DNA of 64,000 bases. It comes from a virus. The number at the start of each line of letters is the position of its first letter. Within the stretch, counting starts at the first letter, position 1. The position numbers and the translations under genes were made by a program. The stretch lies in IMG/VR virus record IMGVR_UViG_3300042545_000821, positions 36,770 to 100,769 of that record. The stretch is one strand, 5' to 3'. Under the pieces are notes generated by a model. That model made no database searches. It saw only the letters and a list, made by a program, of their open reading frames with translations, and had not been told where the DNA came from. Of the stretch, positions 16,904 to 23,702 are shown piece after piece.

Positions 16904-17651
16904 TTGCAACATCCTCTATTTTGTATTTATTCCCGGCTGCGTCTAGCTTCCAGCCTTGCTTAAGGAGCTCTTGCCACTCTGCTCGTTCAATCTCTTGTTG
17001 CGCTCTAGTGGCCTTCATCTCTTCAGCCCATGCATCTCGCACCTCTTGTGGGTACGCTGACTCTTCTCGGTCATCCCAGAAAGAACCAATGGTGTATCTG
17101 ACACCACCTGTAATAAGAGATACTTCGTGCATATTGTTAAACCCGCCGTCAAATACAGCGAGCAGCCCAACTTCTGGTTTAATCTCTAGGTTTTGTGCTG
17201 GGAACCGTAAAAGTCCACCTTCAAAATCATCGTTTAAGTATAGAAACCCTGCGTAGCGGCTTCTTGTAAACGCACCTGAGTTTCCTTCAGCATCTGTGTT
17301 GTCAGAGTGAATTCTTGCGTATGCTCCTGGCTCCCACTTCTGTGTGTGGTAACCAATTTTACAGATTGTTTTTGGGTCAAGGTCGTGGACTGAAGCAATT
17401 GCTTCAGGCATTGCCTTTTCAATATCTGAAAATATAGTTGGGGATAAACCAGCGTCAATAACTTCTTGGTCGTTGTCTTGTGGCAAAACTGAAGAATATG
17501 ACTCATAAAATGAAATAGGCATCCAAGAAATTGCCCCATTGTCTGCCTGAGCATCTAAGGCCTGGATCATCTTTTTGCAGTCTTCTTTGCCTATAAAATT
17601 TTTATAAACAACTATATCTTTTGTTATTCTTGTTTTGTTTTCCAAGTTCAT
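16896..17651 (-). CDS. 2OG-Fe(II) dioxygenase 4
   Basis: A 251-residue member, the longest of the seven. Triad His115/Asp117 (RIHSDNTD), His175 (NNMHEVS) and Arg185 (GGVRYTIG) are present. The core strand is FLYLNDDFEGGLLRF. An acidic, Gln/Glu-rich C-terminal helix follows (MKATRAQQEIERAEWQELLK). It may recognise a different substrate from its neighbours, given the unusual tail. Confidence 0.9.
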   Translation of the reverse strand: MNLENKTRITKDIVVYKNFIGKEDCKKMIQALDAQADNGAISWMPISFYESYSSVLPQDNDQEVIDAGLSPTIFSDIEKAMPEAIASVHDLDPKTICKIGYHTQKWEPGAYARIHSDNTDAEGNSGAFTRSRYAGFLYLNDDFEGGLLRFPAQNLEIKPEVGLLAVFDGGFNNMHEVSLITGGVRYTIGSFWDDREESAYPQEVRDAWAEEMKATRAQQEIERAEWQELLKQGWKLDAAGNKYKIEDVAND

Positions 17652-17667
17652 TGTGCTTTTACTCCGT

Positions 17668-18441
17668 CTAGTTATTTATAAGGGATTTGTCTCCAGCAAG
17701 AAGTTTTTCTATCTCCTGTTGAACAAGGGCATACTCTTCATCAAACACTTCTGGGGTTCTTCCTTCTCCCATAGCGGCAGGGGTCCCTTTAGCTATTAAA
17801 TCTTCTTTTAGTGTCTTTTCAATATCATAATTTAACACTGTGCACTGAAACCAGTTGGCTACATACCCATCTTTATCAATAAGGTACTTTTCAAAGTTTC
17901 CGCCCTGCATTGCGCCGTTACCAAAAGGCTGATTTAACCAAGGTGACAAATAACCATCTCTGTCTGGAATGCCGAGTTCTCTTTGTTTTTCAGCAAACAC
18001 AAGCATTTGCTCGGCTATTTCTTTGTATAGCTCATGAGTTTCTTTTCGTGGTTGACCTAGGCCGTTTACAGAGCTATCGCCCTTGTGAGGGCTAAGCTCA
18101 GTAGCACTCTCATTTGGGTTTGACGACACCATCTCTGAGAACTTAAACGTGGTTCCGTAGACTTCTTGACCATACTCTTGTGAATCTAAGCCACAGGTAA
18201 TGCCTTCAGACCACTTGCCCTTAGTTACTCCTGGGCCACAATAGTCATTAGTAGGGATAGCAATAACTTGAAAATCATCTCCGCCGTACTTATCTTGAAG
18301 CCATTGAAGAACTTCCATTTGATTAGCGTTACCACAGCCTACGGTTGTATTAGCCAGTAGGGTGACTTTACCCTTAAATTGACTTAAGAAGTCAGGGGAT
18401 CCCTCAGCAGAGTTAAGCGGGATGTCGTAAATTGATTTCAT
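17668..18441 (-). CDS. Glutathione-peroxidase-fold protein with altered active site
   Basis: A 257-residue protein that begins like a glutathione peroxidase (MKSIYDIPLNSAEG, then FKGKVTLLANTTVGCGNANQ) with the peroxidatic Cys36. It ends with NFEKYLIDKDGYVANWF, the family's C-terminal motif. Two other residues of the usual Cys/Gln/Trp/Asn set look changed: the 'PcNQF' motif reads IPTNDYCGPG, and the Trp before NFEK is Gly. It also has a longer middle part (roughly 90-150). The fold is therefore clear but the peroxidase activity uncertain. In this island it could protect the iron enzymes from peroxide or act in thiol exchange. Confidence 0.8.
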   Translation of the reverse strand: MKSIYDIPLNSAEGSPDFLSQFKGKVTLLANTTVGCGNANQMEVLQWLQDKYGGDDFQVIAIPTNDYCGPGVTKGKWSEGITCGLDSQEYGQEVYGTTFKFSEMVSSNPNESATELSPHKGDSSVNGLGQPRKETHELYKEIAEQMLVFAEKQRELGIPDRDGYLSPWLNQPFGNGAMQGGNFEKYLIDKDGYVANWFQCTVLNYDIEKTLKEDLIAKGTPAAMGEGRTPEVFDEEYALVQQEIEKLLAGDKSLINN

Positions 18442-18462
18442 ATGTTTTATTGTACACCGTCA

Positions 18463-19149
18463 TTACGGCTTTCTATCCCCTGTATGCGCCGTAATTTCCC
18501 AAAAGAAGGGGCACGTAAATCTTAGGCCACTCTTGATCTCAGTAACCCCGTGAATGTAGTTTTTGTCGCCGGGGAAGAAGTAGGCGGCGCCCTTTTTAGG
18601 CTTAAACTGCACGCCCTGTAGCGGGAAGTACAGCTCCCCGCCCTCATAGTCGTCGTTTAGATAAAACAAACTTGATAGGTCGTAGTTTGGGAAGTCGTTA
18701 GGTGTTCCGGCGTCAGGGCCCTCGTGAAGCTCTTTATCAGCGTGTGGTTTTTGAAACTGCCCAGGAAGCCATTTAACAATAGTTGTACCAGTTGGTATAA
18801 CCTCTACCTTGTAGAACTCTTCAATAATTGGTCGTAGTCTTTGAAATAGCCCAGCAATTACTGGAGATATTTTTGGGTCATTTTTATCTAAAGTTGGCTG
18901 AGTTGCAACCCTATCTTTCCAATAATCTGAGTCGTAGGTAACGGTCCCATTCTCATTTGTATGGCTTTGCGTTACATCCCAAATTGTTAAAGACTTAGCG
19001 GCTTTCTCTAAAAACTCTATCTCTTCTTGGGTCATAAAGTTCTCTAGCTCAACAATCATGTCTTTGCTGTCCCCAAACCATCCTGAGGGAGTCATAGATG
19101 GCGTTCTTTTTGCTACAGTGTACGAGTCTTTATCTTGTTCCATATTCAT
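18463..19149 (-). CDS. 2OG-Fe(II) dioxygenase 5
   Basis: A 228-residue protein with triad His136/Asp138 (KPHADKE), His200 (NYIHGVTE) and Arg210 (SGLRFTCPFFW), plus FYLNDDYEGGELYFPLQGV and KPKKGAAYFFPGDK. The start at 19149 overlaps the end of the upstream gene (ATGA). It is a textbook prolyl-4-hydroxylase-type core with an N-terminal helical region. The substrate is not known. Confidence 0.92.
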   Translation of the reverse strand: MNMEQDKDSYTVAKRTPSMTPSGWFGDSKDMIVELENFMTQEEIEFLEKAAKSLTIWDVTQSHTNENGTVTYDSDYWKDRVATQPTLDKNDPKISPVIAGLFQRLRPIIEEFYKVEVIPTGTTIVKWLPGQFQKPHADKELHEGPDAGTPNDFPNYDLSSLFYLNDDYEGGELYFPLQGVQFKPKKGAAYFFPGDKNYIHGVTEIKSGLRFTCPFFWEITAHTGDRKP

Positions 19150-19862
19150 AGTATATCTCTTTTCGTTTTATCTATTACTCCTAATTTTAATGTTTTTACT
19201 TCGTGAGAGCCTTGAGATTCTTTTTTCTCATTTACAGCATCTCTATACCAGTCTGTCCATTTTCCAGACGAGTTTATTTCTTGTGCGGCAGATCCATAGG
19301 ACATGTTTGCATTTAGTCTTTTTCTATCTGGATCTTGGTACTCAACAATCTCAATATTTGTCCCATTTAAATTTGACAAAGATATGGGAATAATTGTGGC
19401 AACCGGAGTTCCCGCTTTAATAATTACCCGCTTATTGGCAACCTTTGCCTTAATAGCTAAGGGCAAAGGGTTGTCATAAAAAGAGGTACTAATTAAAGAC
19501 GACATTGTCTCAAATTCGTCACTAAAGTAATTTACTGGGTTAATGGTAAAAATACTAACATCCTGATCTGTTCTAAAAACTAACCCGGTATTTAGGCTTA
19601 TAGAGGACTGACCCCTTCCAGAGTAGGCCCCTTCTGGACTAAATACTTGTACACGATCTGGGGTTTGGTCATTTACCCCATCCCAAATAAACTCAATATC
19701 TTGTAGACAAGACAGGCTCCAGCCAATCACATTTGATTGGGTTACTGGAAAACACCTATAGGCATGGTTCTCTGATGTTGCATCCATCCAATCTCTTTTA
19801 ATCGACATAGGTTGAATGTCAAACAAAGCTCCTTGTGTCTTCTCAACTGAGATATTAAACAT
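19146..19862 (-). CDS. Island protein of unknown function, paralogue of 20528-21295 (DUF6065-like)
   Basis: A 238-residue protein with CFPVTQSNVIGWSLSCLQDI, GLVFRTDQDVSIFTINPVNY and VIIKAGTPVATIIPISLSNL. The second unknown protein of the island shows the same plan: CPAIMDAFTTGYIFKTPCDL, LFMTPMNRFDLPF and LPEGTPYMQVLPFKRENW. Both look beta-rich and resemble a phage-associated domain of unknown function that I recall as DUF6065. Each is tightly coupled to a dioxygenase gene, so a partner or substrate role is plausible but unproven. Confidence 0.65.
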   Translation of the reverse strand: MFNISVEKTQGALFDIQPMSIKRDWMDATSENHAYRCFPVTQSNVIGWSLSCLQDIEFIWDGVNDQTPDRVQVFSPEGAYSGRGQSSISLNTGLVFRTDQDVSIFTINPVNYFSDEFETMSSLISTSFYDNPLPLAIKAKVANKRVIIKAGTPVATIIPISLSNLNGTNIEIVEYQDPDRKRLNANMSYGSAAQEINSSGKWTDWYRDAVNEKKESQGSHEVKTLKLGVIDKTKRDIL

Positions 19863-20518
19863 TAATCTGCGTCTGCGCTATACATTTCTGGAGTATGAAA
19901 CTTTTTGCTGTAATCTAACATTGTAACAATAGAGTATTTAGTTCCAGAAGTTACCGGTAGCGCTTGATGTGGGTACATAAAATTTGATGGAAAAATAAAC
20001 AGGTCCCCAGCATCAGGCTTAACCTTTAAGTTTTGTAGTCTAAAGAAAAGCTCTCCACCCTCATAATCATCGTTTGGATACCCAACTAAAGAGACCGTAC
20101 AGTTATAGGAAAAGCCATGGTCGTGATGTTCCATAAAGTGCTGTCCTGGACCATACTTAATGAAGTTAAATGCTTCCCAGTACTTTAGGTTGTTAATGTT
20201 ATACATCCTTGAGTAGTCTTCAACTGCTGGCAGCTTTACGTCATAAAGATCTTGCCAAAGTGATTGAAGGTTTTGACTAACCTGGCTTTTATCATTTTCA
20301 AGATCAGTTTTCTTAAATTTAAAGTCGTTGCAATCTCTGTACTCTGGCATAAGCTGCTTATACCCAACATATGCAGGTTGCCAAGCGTACCCAGTAGTAT
20401 CCCCTTCTGGCTTAAGGTTTGCTTCAATTCGGCCCATAACATCAATGTCTTTATTGATTACGCCCTTATAGCAAAAAATGCCGCTGCCTAAATCAACTTT
20501 TTCTGTCCATGTCTGCAT
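19862..20518 (-). CDS. 2OG-Fe(II) dioxygenase 6 (Lys-type)
   Basis: A 218-residue protein with His131/Asp133 in MEHHDHGF, the core strand NDDYEGGELFFRL and distal His184 in MYPHQALPV. The 2-oxoglutarate-binding position is Lys194 (SGTKYSIV) instead of Arg, as in animal collagen prolyl hydroxylases. It is a close relative of dioxygenase 7: both share SGTKY, EAFNF and FPSN. Coupled by TAATG with the gene at 19146-19862. Confidence 0.9.
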   Translation of the reverse strand: MQTWTEKVDLGSGIFCYKGVINKDIDVMGRIEANLKPEGDTTGYAWQPAYVGYKQLMPEYRDCNDFKFKKTDLENDKSQVSQNLQSLWQDLYDVKLPAVEDYSRMYNINNLKYWEAFNFIKYGPGQHFMEHHDHGFSYNCTVSLVGYPNDDYEGGELFFRLQNLKVKPDAGDLFIFPSNFMYPHQALPVTSGTKYSIVTMLDYSKKFHTPEMYSADAD

Positions 20519-20527
20519 TACATTCTC

Positions 20528-21295
20528 CTATTTGTATTCTCGTCTTGACCAAACACTATTTTGGTATACCCCGCCATCAGGCTGGCGATAAAACTGCATG
20601 TTATTAACTAGTTTATCATACATAGTAGATTGATCTGGGATCTCTATTTTATGTTCCCAGTTTTCTCTTTTAAACGGAAGAACCTGCATATACGGGGTTC
20701 CTTCCGGTAAGGTGCCTTCCCAGCCTTCTGGAAGAAAAAATGGAAAAGTTCCAAGTAAGTGAAGTTTATCTGAGTCCACAACGCCAGTAGTATTTAAAAA
20801 TGGTAAGTCAAACCTATTCATTGGTGTCATAAACAGTGCACTATACCCTTCTGGAAGCTCTAATCCCCAAGGAGAACTCCAGGCAAAGTGGGTTTGATAA
20901 TATCCTTTTGGGTGTTCAAACTGTGGCATTGGGGGCCTTTGTGTACAAAAATCTTGGTACTTAGGGTTATCAATTTTTACATCTATGACTCCCTGATCAT
21001 TTTTATAAAAAACTAGGTCGCATGGTGTTTTAAAAATGTACCCGGTTGTAAAGGCATCCATAATAGCGGGGCACGCTTTCCATGTCGGAATCTTTCCATA
21101 ATCATCAGTTGTGCCCTCTTTAGGAAACGGACAAACTTCTTTTGGCGCTTTGTAGTATTCCCCGTTTGGCATCTTTGCAAATCTGTCTGCATCTTTATAC
21201 CAGGCAGGAATTTGTGTTTGTGTTGGTACGGGAACAGAGATATGCTTTTTATCTATCCACGGCCTAAATGATCTAAATATGGCTACTAAAGACAT
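20528..21295 (-). CDS. Island protein of unknown function, paralogue of 19146-19862 (DUF6065-like)
   Basis: A 255-residue protein starting MSLVAIFRSFRPWIDKKHIS, with QIPAWYKDADRFAKM, CPAIMDAFTTGYIFKTPCDL, ALFMTPMNRFDLPF and TPYMQVLPFKRENW. It is beta-rich and Trp/Pro-rich. It sits between dioxygenases 6 and 7 and shares a TAATG junction with the latter. The two paralogues alternate with dioxygenase genes, suggesting paired function. No catalytic motif is visible. Confidence 0.65.
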   Translation of the reverse strand: MSLVAIFRSFRPWIDKKHISVPVPTQTQIPAWYKDADRFAKMPNGEYYKAPKEVCPFPKEGTTDDYGKIPTWKACPAIMDAFTTGYIFKTPCDLVFYKNDQGVIDVKIDNPKYQDFCTQRPPMPQFEHPKGYYQTHFAWSSPWGLELPEGYSALFMTPMNRFDLPFLNTTGVVDSDKLHLLGTFPFFLPEGWEGTLPEGTPYMQVLPFKRENWEHKIEIPDQSTMYDKLVNNMQFYRQPDGGVYQNSVWSRREYK

Positions 21296-22002
21296 TACTT
21301 GTGCCCCAATTCATTGATATCTGTCATAACAACCACGCAATATTTTGTCCCTGAAACCATTGGCAGGGATGCATGCTCATAGATATAGTTTGATGGGAAC
21401 ACCGCGATGTCCCCTACTTTTGGTTTATAAACTAGATTATCAAGTCTTGGGAACTTAAGGTCTCCACCCTCATAATCATCGTTAATATAAATAACCGCAG
21501 ATACTGTGCAGTTGTATGCAGGGCCGTGGTCTGCGTGAATGTTGAAGTGAGTCCCTGCCCCCTCATACTTTACAAAGTTAAAAGCTTCGTAATATACGAC
21601 GTTAATGCCCCAATACCTAGCATAGTCGTCTATACAGTACTTAAGCTTTTGGTATATCTCCTCATGCAAGTCTATAAGTTCAGCGTTTGACTCATCTTTT
21701 GGCCCAAGGTTTTCCTGCTTATACTTAAAATCTACACAGTCTCTTGCCCGCTTAACTGGGACATCAGACTGCGTAACTTGCGCCTCTGACCACTTGTATT
21801 TGTTGCCTGGTGATAGGTTGGATTCAAGAGTGTTAATGTATCTTGCAGCATCTTCACTGGAAAAAGTGTTTTGGTAAACGTGTAGTCCCAAACCTAAATT
21901 TTTAACACTTACTTTATCGTCTAGAGCTCTTTCAGGAACTCTATTTGATGCAGTCTCTGACCTATCTTTTGTAAACCAGATGTTTTCATTTTCATTGTGC
22001 AT
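21295..22002 (-). CDS. 2OG-Fe(II) dioxygenase 7 (Lys-type)
   Basis: A 235-residue protein with His156/Asp158 in NIHADHG, strand YINDDYEGGDLKF, His210 in IYEHASLP and Lys220 in SGTKYCVVV. It is the first dioxygenase in transcription order and most similar to dioxygenase 6. The N-terminal 130 residues are helical and acidic. All active-site residues are intact, so it should be catalytic. The substrate is unknown. Confidence 0.92.
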   Translation of the reverse strand: MHNENENIWFTKDRSETASNRVPERALDDKVSVKNLGLGLHVYQNTFSSEDAARYINTLESNLSPGNKYKWSEAQVTQSDVPVKRARDCVDFKYKQENLGPKDESNAELIDLHEEIYQKLKYCIDDYARYWGINVVYYEAFNFVKYEGAGTHFNIHADHGPAYNCTVSAVIYINDDYEGGDLKFPRLDNLVYKPKVGDIAVFPSNYIYEHASLPMVSGTKYCVVVMTDINELGHK

Positions 22003-22020
22003 TTTTTGCCCTCCTATAAT

Positions 22021-22266
22021 CTAATTAAGTGGCTGTCTTTTCCATTTTCCAATAGGACACTCTGCATCCGCAAGCGTTGTTTTTAACGGCATAATGCATC
22101 CGCATAGCTTACAGCTTTTTGTAACCTTAATAAGGTTTTCACAAGACATGCATTCATCAAGTCTTTTTTTAATAATTTCCTGGTCATCAATTCTTTTGCC
22201 AGAATCAATTAAGTGCCAAGGCCTTGAGTCTCCAAGAGCCTCTTTCCATTCACTCCATTTAGACAT
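22021..22266 (-). CDS. Zinc-ribbon protein (copy A)
   Basis: An 81-residue protein with CMSCENL, CKLCGCIMPLKTTL and AECPIGKW. It matches copy B at 11153-11395 in Cys spacing and in the CGCIM.LKT core. Its N-terminus (MSKWSEWKEALGDSRPWHLI) also parallels copy B's RPWDLFN. It lies directly upstream of the dioxygenase island. A zinc ribbon is likely; role unknown. Confidence 0.75.
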   Translation of the reverse strand: MSKWSEWKEALGDSRPWHLIDSGKRIDDQEIIKKRLDECMSCENLIKVTKSCKLCGCIMPLKTTLADAECPIGKWKRQPLN

Positions 22267-22269
22267 AGG

Positions 22270-22701
22270 TTACTCTGGAGACGTAAAGGTTGTGCCGTCC
22301 CAGATAGAGCCACGATTAACTGTTTGGCCTTCTGGTACCTTAATGACAATAACTTCTTGAGCAAAAGCAGCGGCGTTCATTAAATCTGTGTGACCACCTT
22401 TTGGAGATACCGTAGTTAAGAACACGGTGTTGTCCACTAGGAAAGAGTATCTTCCCCAATCAGGGGTATCGTTGAACCTTTCAGGTATTTCTCCTCCCGT
22501 AAAAGATTCACCGTCCCAAACTGATCCAGGATAGACATTTGGGATATCTGTTGTAACCAGTGTTGTTATTGGCAGGCCGCTATTTAGCGCATTATCAATT
22601 CGCTGAATTAAAATGTCTGCTTGAGGGCTCTCAAGGTGTAGCATATTAAAAACTTCGTAAGAGTTTTCAGATACTTTTGTTGCATACGCATACGTACTCA
22701 T
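22270..22701 (-). CDS. Two-domain 'Y-x-FLVDN' protein
   Basis: A 143-residue protein made of two related halves: YAYATKVSENSYEVFNM...GSVWDGESF and YSFLVDNTVFLTTVSPKGG...GSIWDGTTFTSPE. The repeated 'GS.WDG..F' end is common in short phage fibre-region proteins. The second half resembles the 69-aa protein at 10944-11153. Together with the zinc ribbons these form mirrored pairs at both ends of the island. Function unknown. Confidence 0.6.
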   Translation of the reverse strand: MSTYAYATKVSENSYEVFNMLHLESPQADILIQRIDNALNSGLPITTLVTTDIPNVYPGSVWDGESFTGGEIPERFNDTPDWGRYSFLVDNTVFLTTVSPKGGHTDLMNAAAFAQEVIVIKVPEGQTVNRGSIWDGTTFTSPE

Positions 22702-22742
22702 TAAGTTCTCCTTTTGTAATTACTTAATAAATATACCATATC

Positions 22743-23681
22743 TTAGTAAGCGCACTGACAACCGCACCCTGCGCCAAAGTCATACGCACAGAAGTAGCAA
22801 GCTGATCCACAGCCACCAAAGGATGGGAAGCTAGGTGGGAAGAAAGGAGGGAAGAACGGAGGGAAGAACGGGAAGAACGGTGGAAAGAATGGTGGAAAGA
22901 ACGGGAAGAATGGGAAGAATGGCGGGAAAAATGGTGGGAAGAAGGGAAAGAATGGCGGGAAAAATGGTGGGAAGAAAGGAAAGAATGGAAAGAATGGTGG
23001 GAAGAAAGGAGGAAAGAATGGGAAAAATGGTGGAAAGAATGGTGGGAAGAAAGGAAAAAACGGTGGGAAGAATGGCGGGAAGAATGGGGATAACGTAGTA
23101 ATAGAGCCAGACGCAGCAGAAGCAACACTTGTTCCATTAGCGTTAGTTGCGGTGACTGTGTATGTCTGTGACGTTCCACCAGTATCAGCGATAGTAATTG
23201 GGGAAGTCGCACCTGTTCCAGTAGTGGCATCGGAGCCTGTTACGGTAAAGCCAGTAATTGCGCTACCACCAGTTGCTGGTGCTGTAAAAGCAATAGAGTT
23301 TTGATTAACTCCAGCAGTTGGGGTTGGGGCAGACATAGTTGCAGGAACTGTTGTTGCGGTAATAGAAGATGATGCTGCAGATGCCTGAGAGGTTCCCGCA
23401 GCGTTAGTAGCTGTTACAGTAAATGTGTAGGCTGTGTCAGACTGAAGTCCAGCTACCGTAATTGGGGAAGATGATCCAGTTCCAGTATATCCGCCAGGCG
23501 ATGAGGTTACAGTAAACGATGTAGCAGCAGGGGACAGCGCAGGCAAAGAAAATGTAACTGTAGCTGCGCCATTGTTAAACGCTCTTCCTGTTCCAACATT
23601 TGTAGCAGATACGCTTGTTGGAGCTAATGGCTCTAAAAAGTCATTTGAAGCCTGTGACTTTTTTCCAACTCTTTTACCCAT
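22743..23681 (-). CDS. Fibronectin-III-like adhesin with Phe/Pro repeat tail
   Basis: A 312-residue protein. After a basic start (MGKRVGKKSQAS) come two fibronectin-III-like domains, about residues 16-105 (TVTFSLPALSPAATSFTV, AYTFTVTATNAAGTS) and 108-195 (AITGFTVTGSDATTGTG, TYTVTATNANGTS). Residues about 198-285 are almost purely Phe and Pro in FFPP and FFPF units. The end is Cys-rich (GGCGSACYFCAYDFGAGCGC). Fn3 domains are common on phage surfaces. The Phe/Pro tail is extreme and could bind a hydrophobic surface or serve as a proline-hydroxylation substrate. Confidence 0.7.
   Translation of the reverse strand: MGKRVGKKSQASNDFLEPLAPTSVSATNVGTGRAFNNGAATVTFSLPALSPAATSFTVTSSPGGYTGTGSSSPITVAGLQSDTAYTFTVTATNAAGTSQASAASSSITATTVPATMSAPTPTAGVNQNSIAFTAPATGGSAITGFTVTGSDATTGTGATSPITIADTGGTSQTYTVTATNANGTSVASAASGSITTLSPFFPPFFPPFFPFFPPFFPPFFPFFPPFFPPFFPFFPFFPPFFPPFFPFFPPFFPPFFPFFPFFPPFFPPFFPFFPPFFPPFFPPSFPSFGGCGSACYFCAYDFGAGCGCQCAY
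22830..23091 (-). repeat. Degenerate tandem repeat coding FFPP/FFPF
   Basis: About 260 bp of 12- to 15-base degenerate repeats, read on the plus strand as GGGAAGAAnGGnGGnAAGAA and on the coding strand as TTCTTCCCnCC. It encodes the Phe/Pro tail of the adhesin and is very purine-biased on the plus strand. Such a tract can expand or contract by slippage. Confidence 0.85.
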
Positions 23682-23702
23682 TTAATTCTCCTGTATATTT
23701 TC

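Noticed and set aside
22830-23091. CRISPR-like array
   Set aside because: Repeats are short, degenerate, without spacers, and encode FFPP in frame.
22724-23230. Ser/His-rich minus-strand ORF and a plus-strand Arg/Lys/Gly ORF across the FFPP tract
   Set aside because: Alternate readings of the same tandem repeat; the Fn3-bearing frame is the gene.
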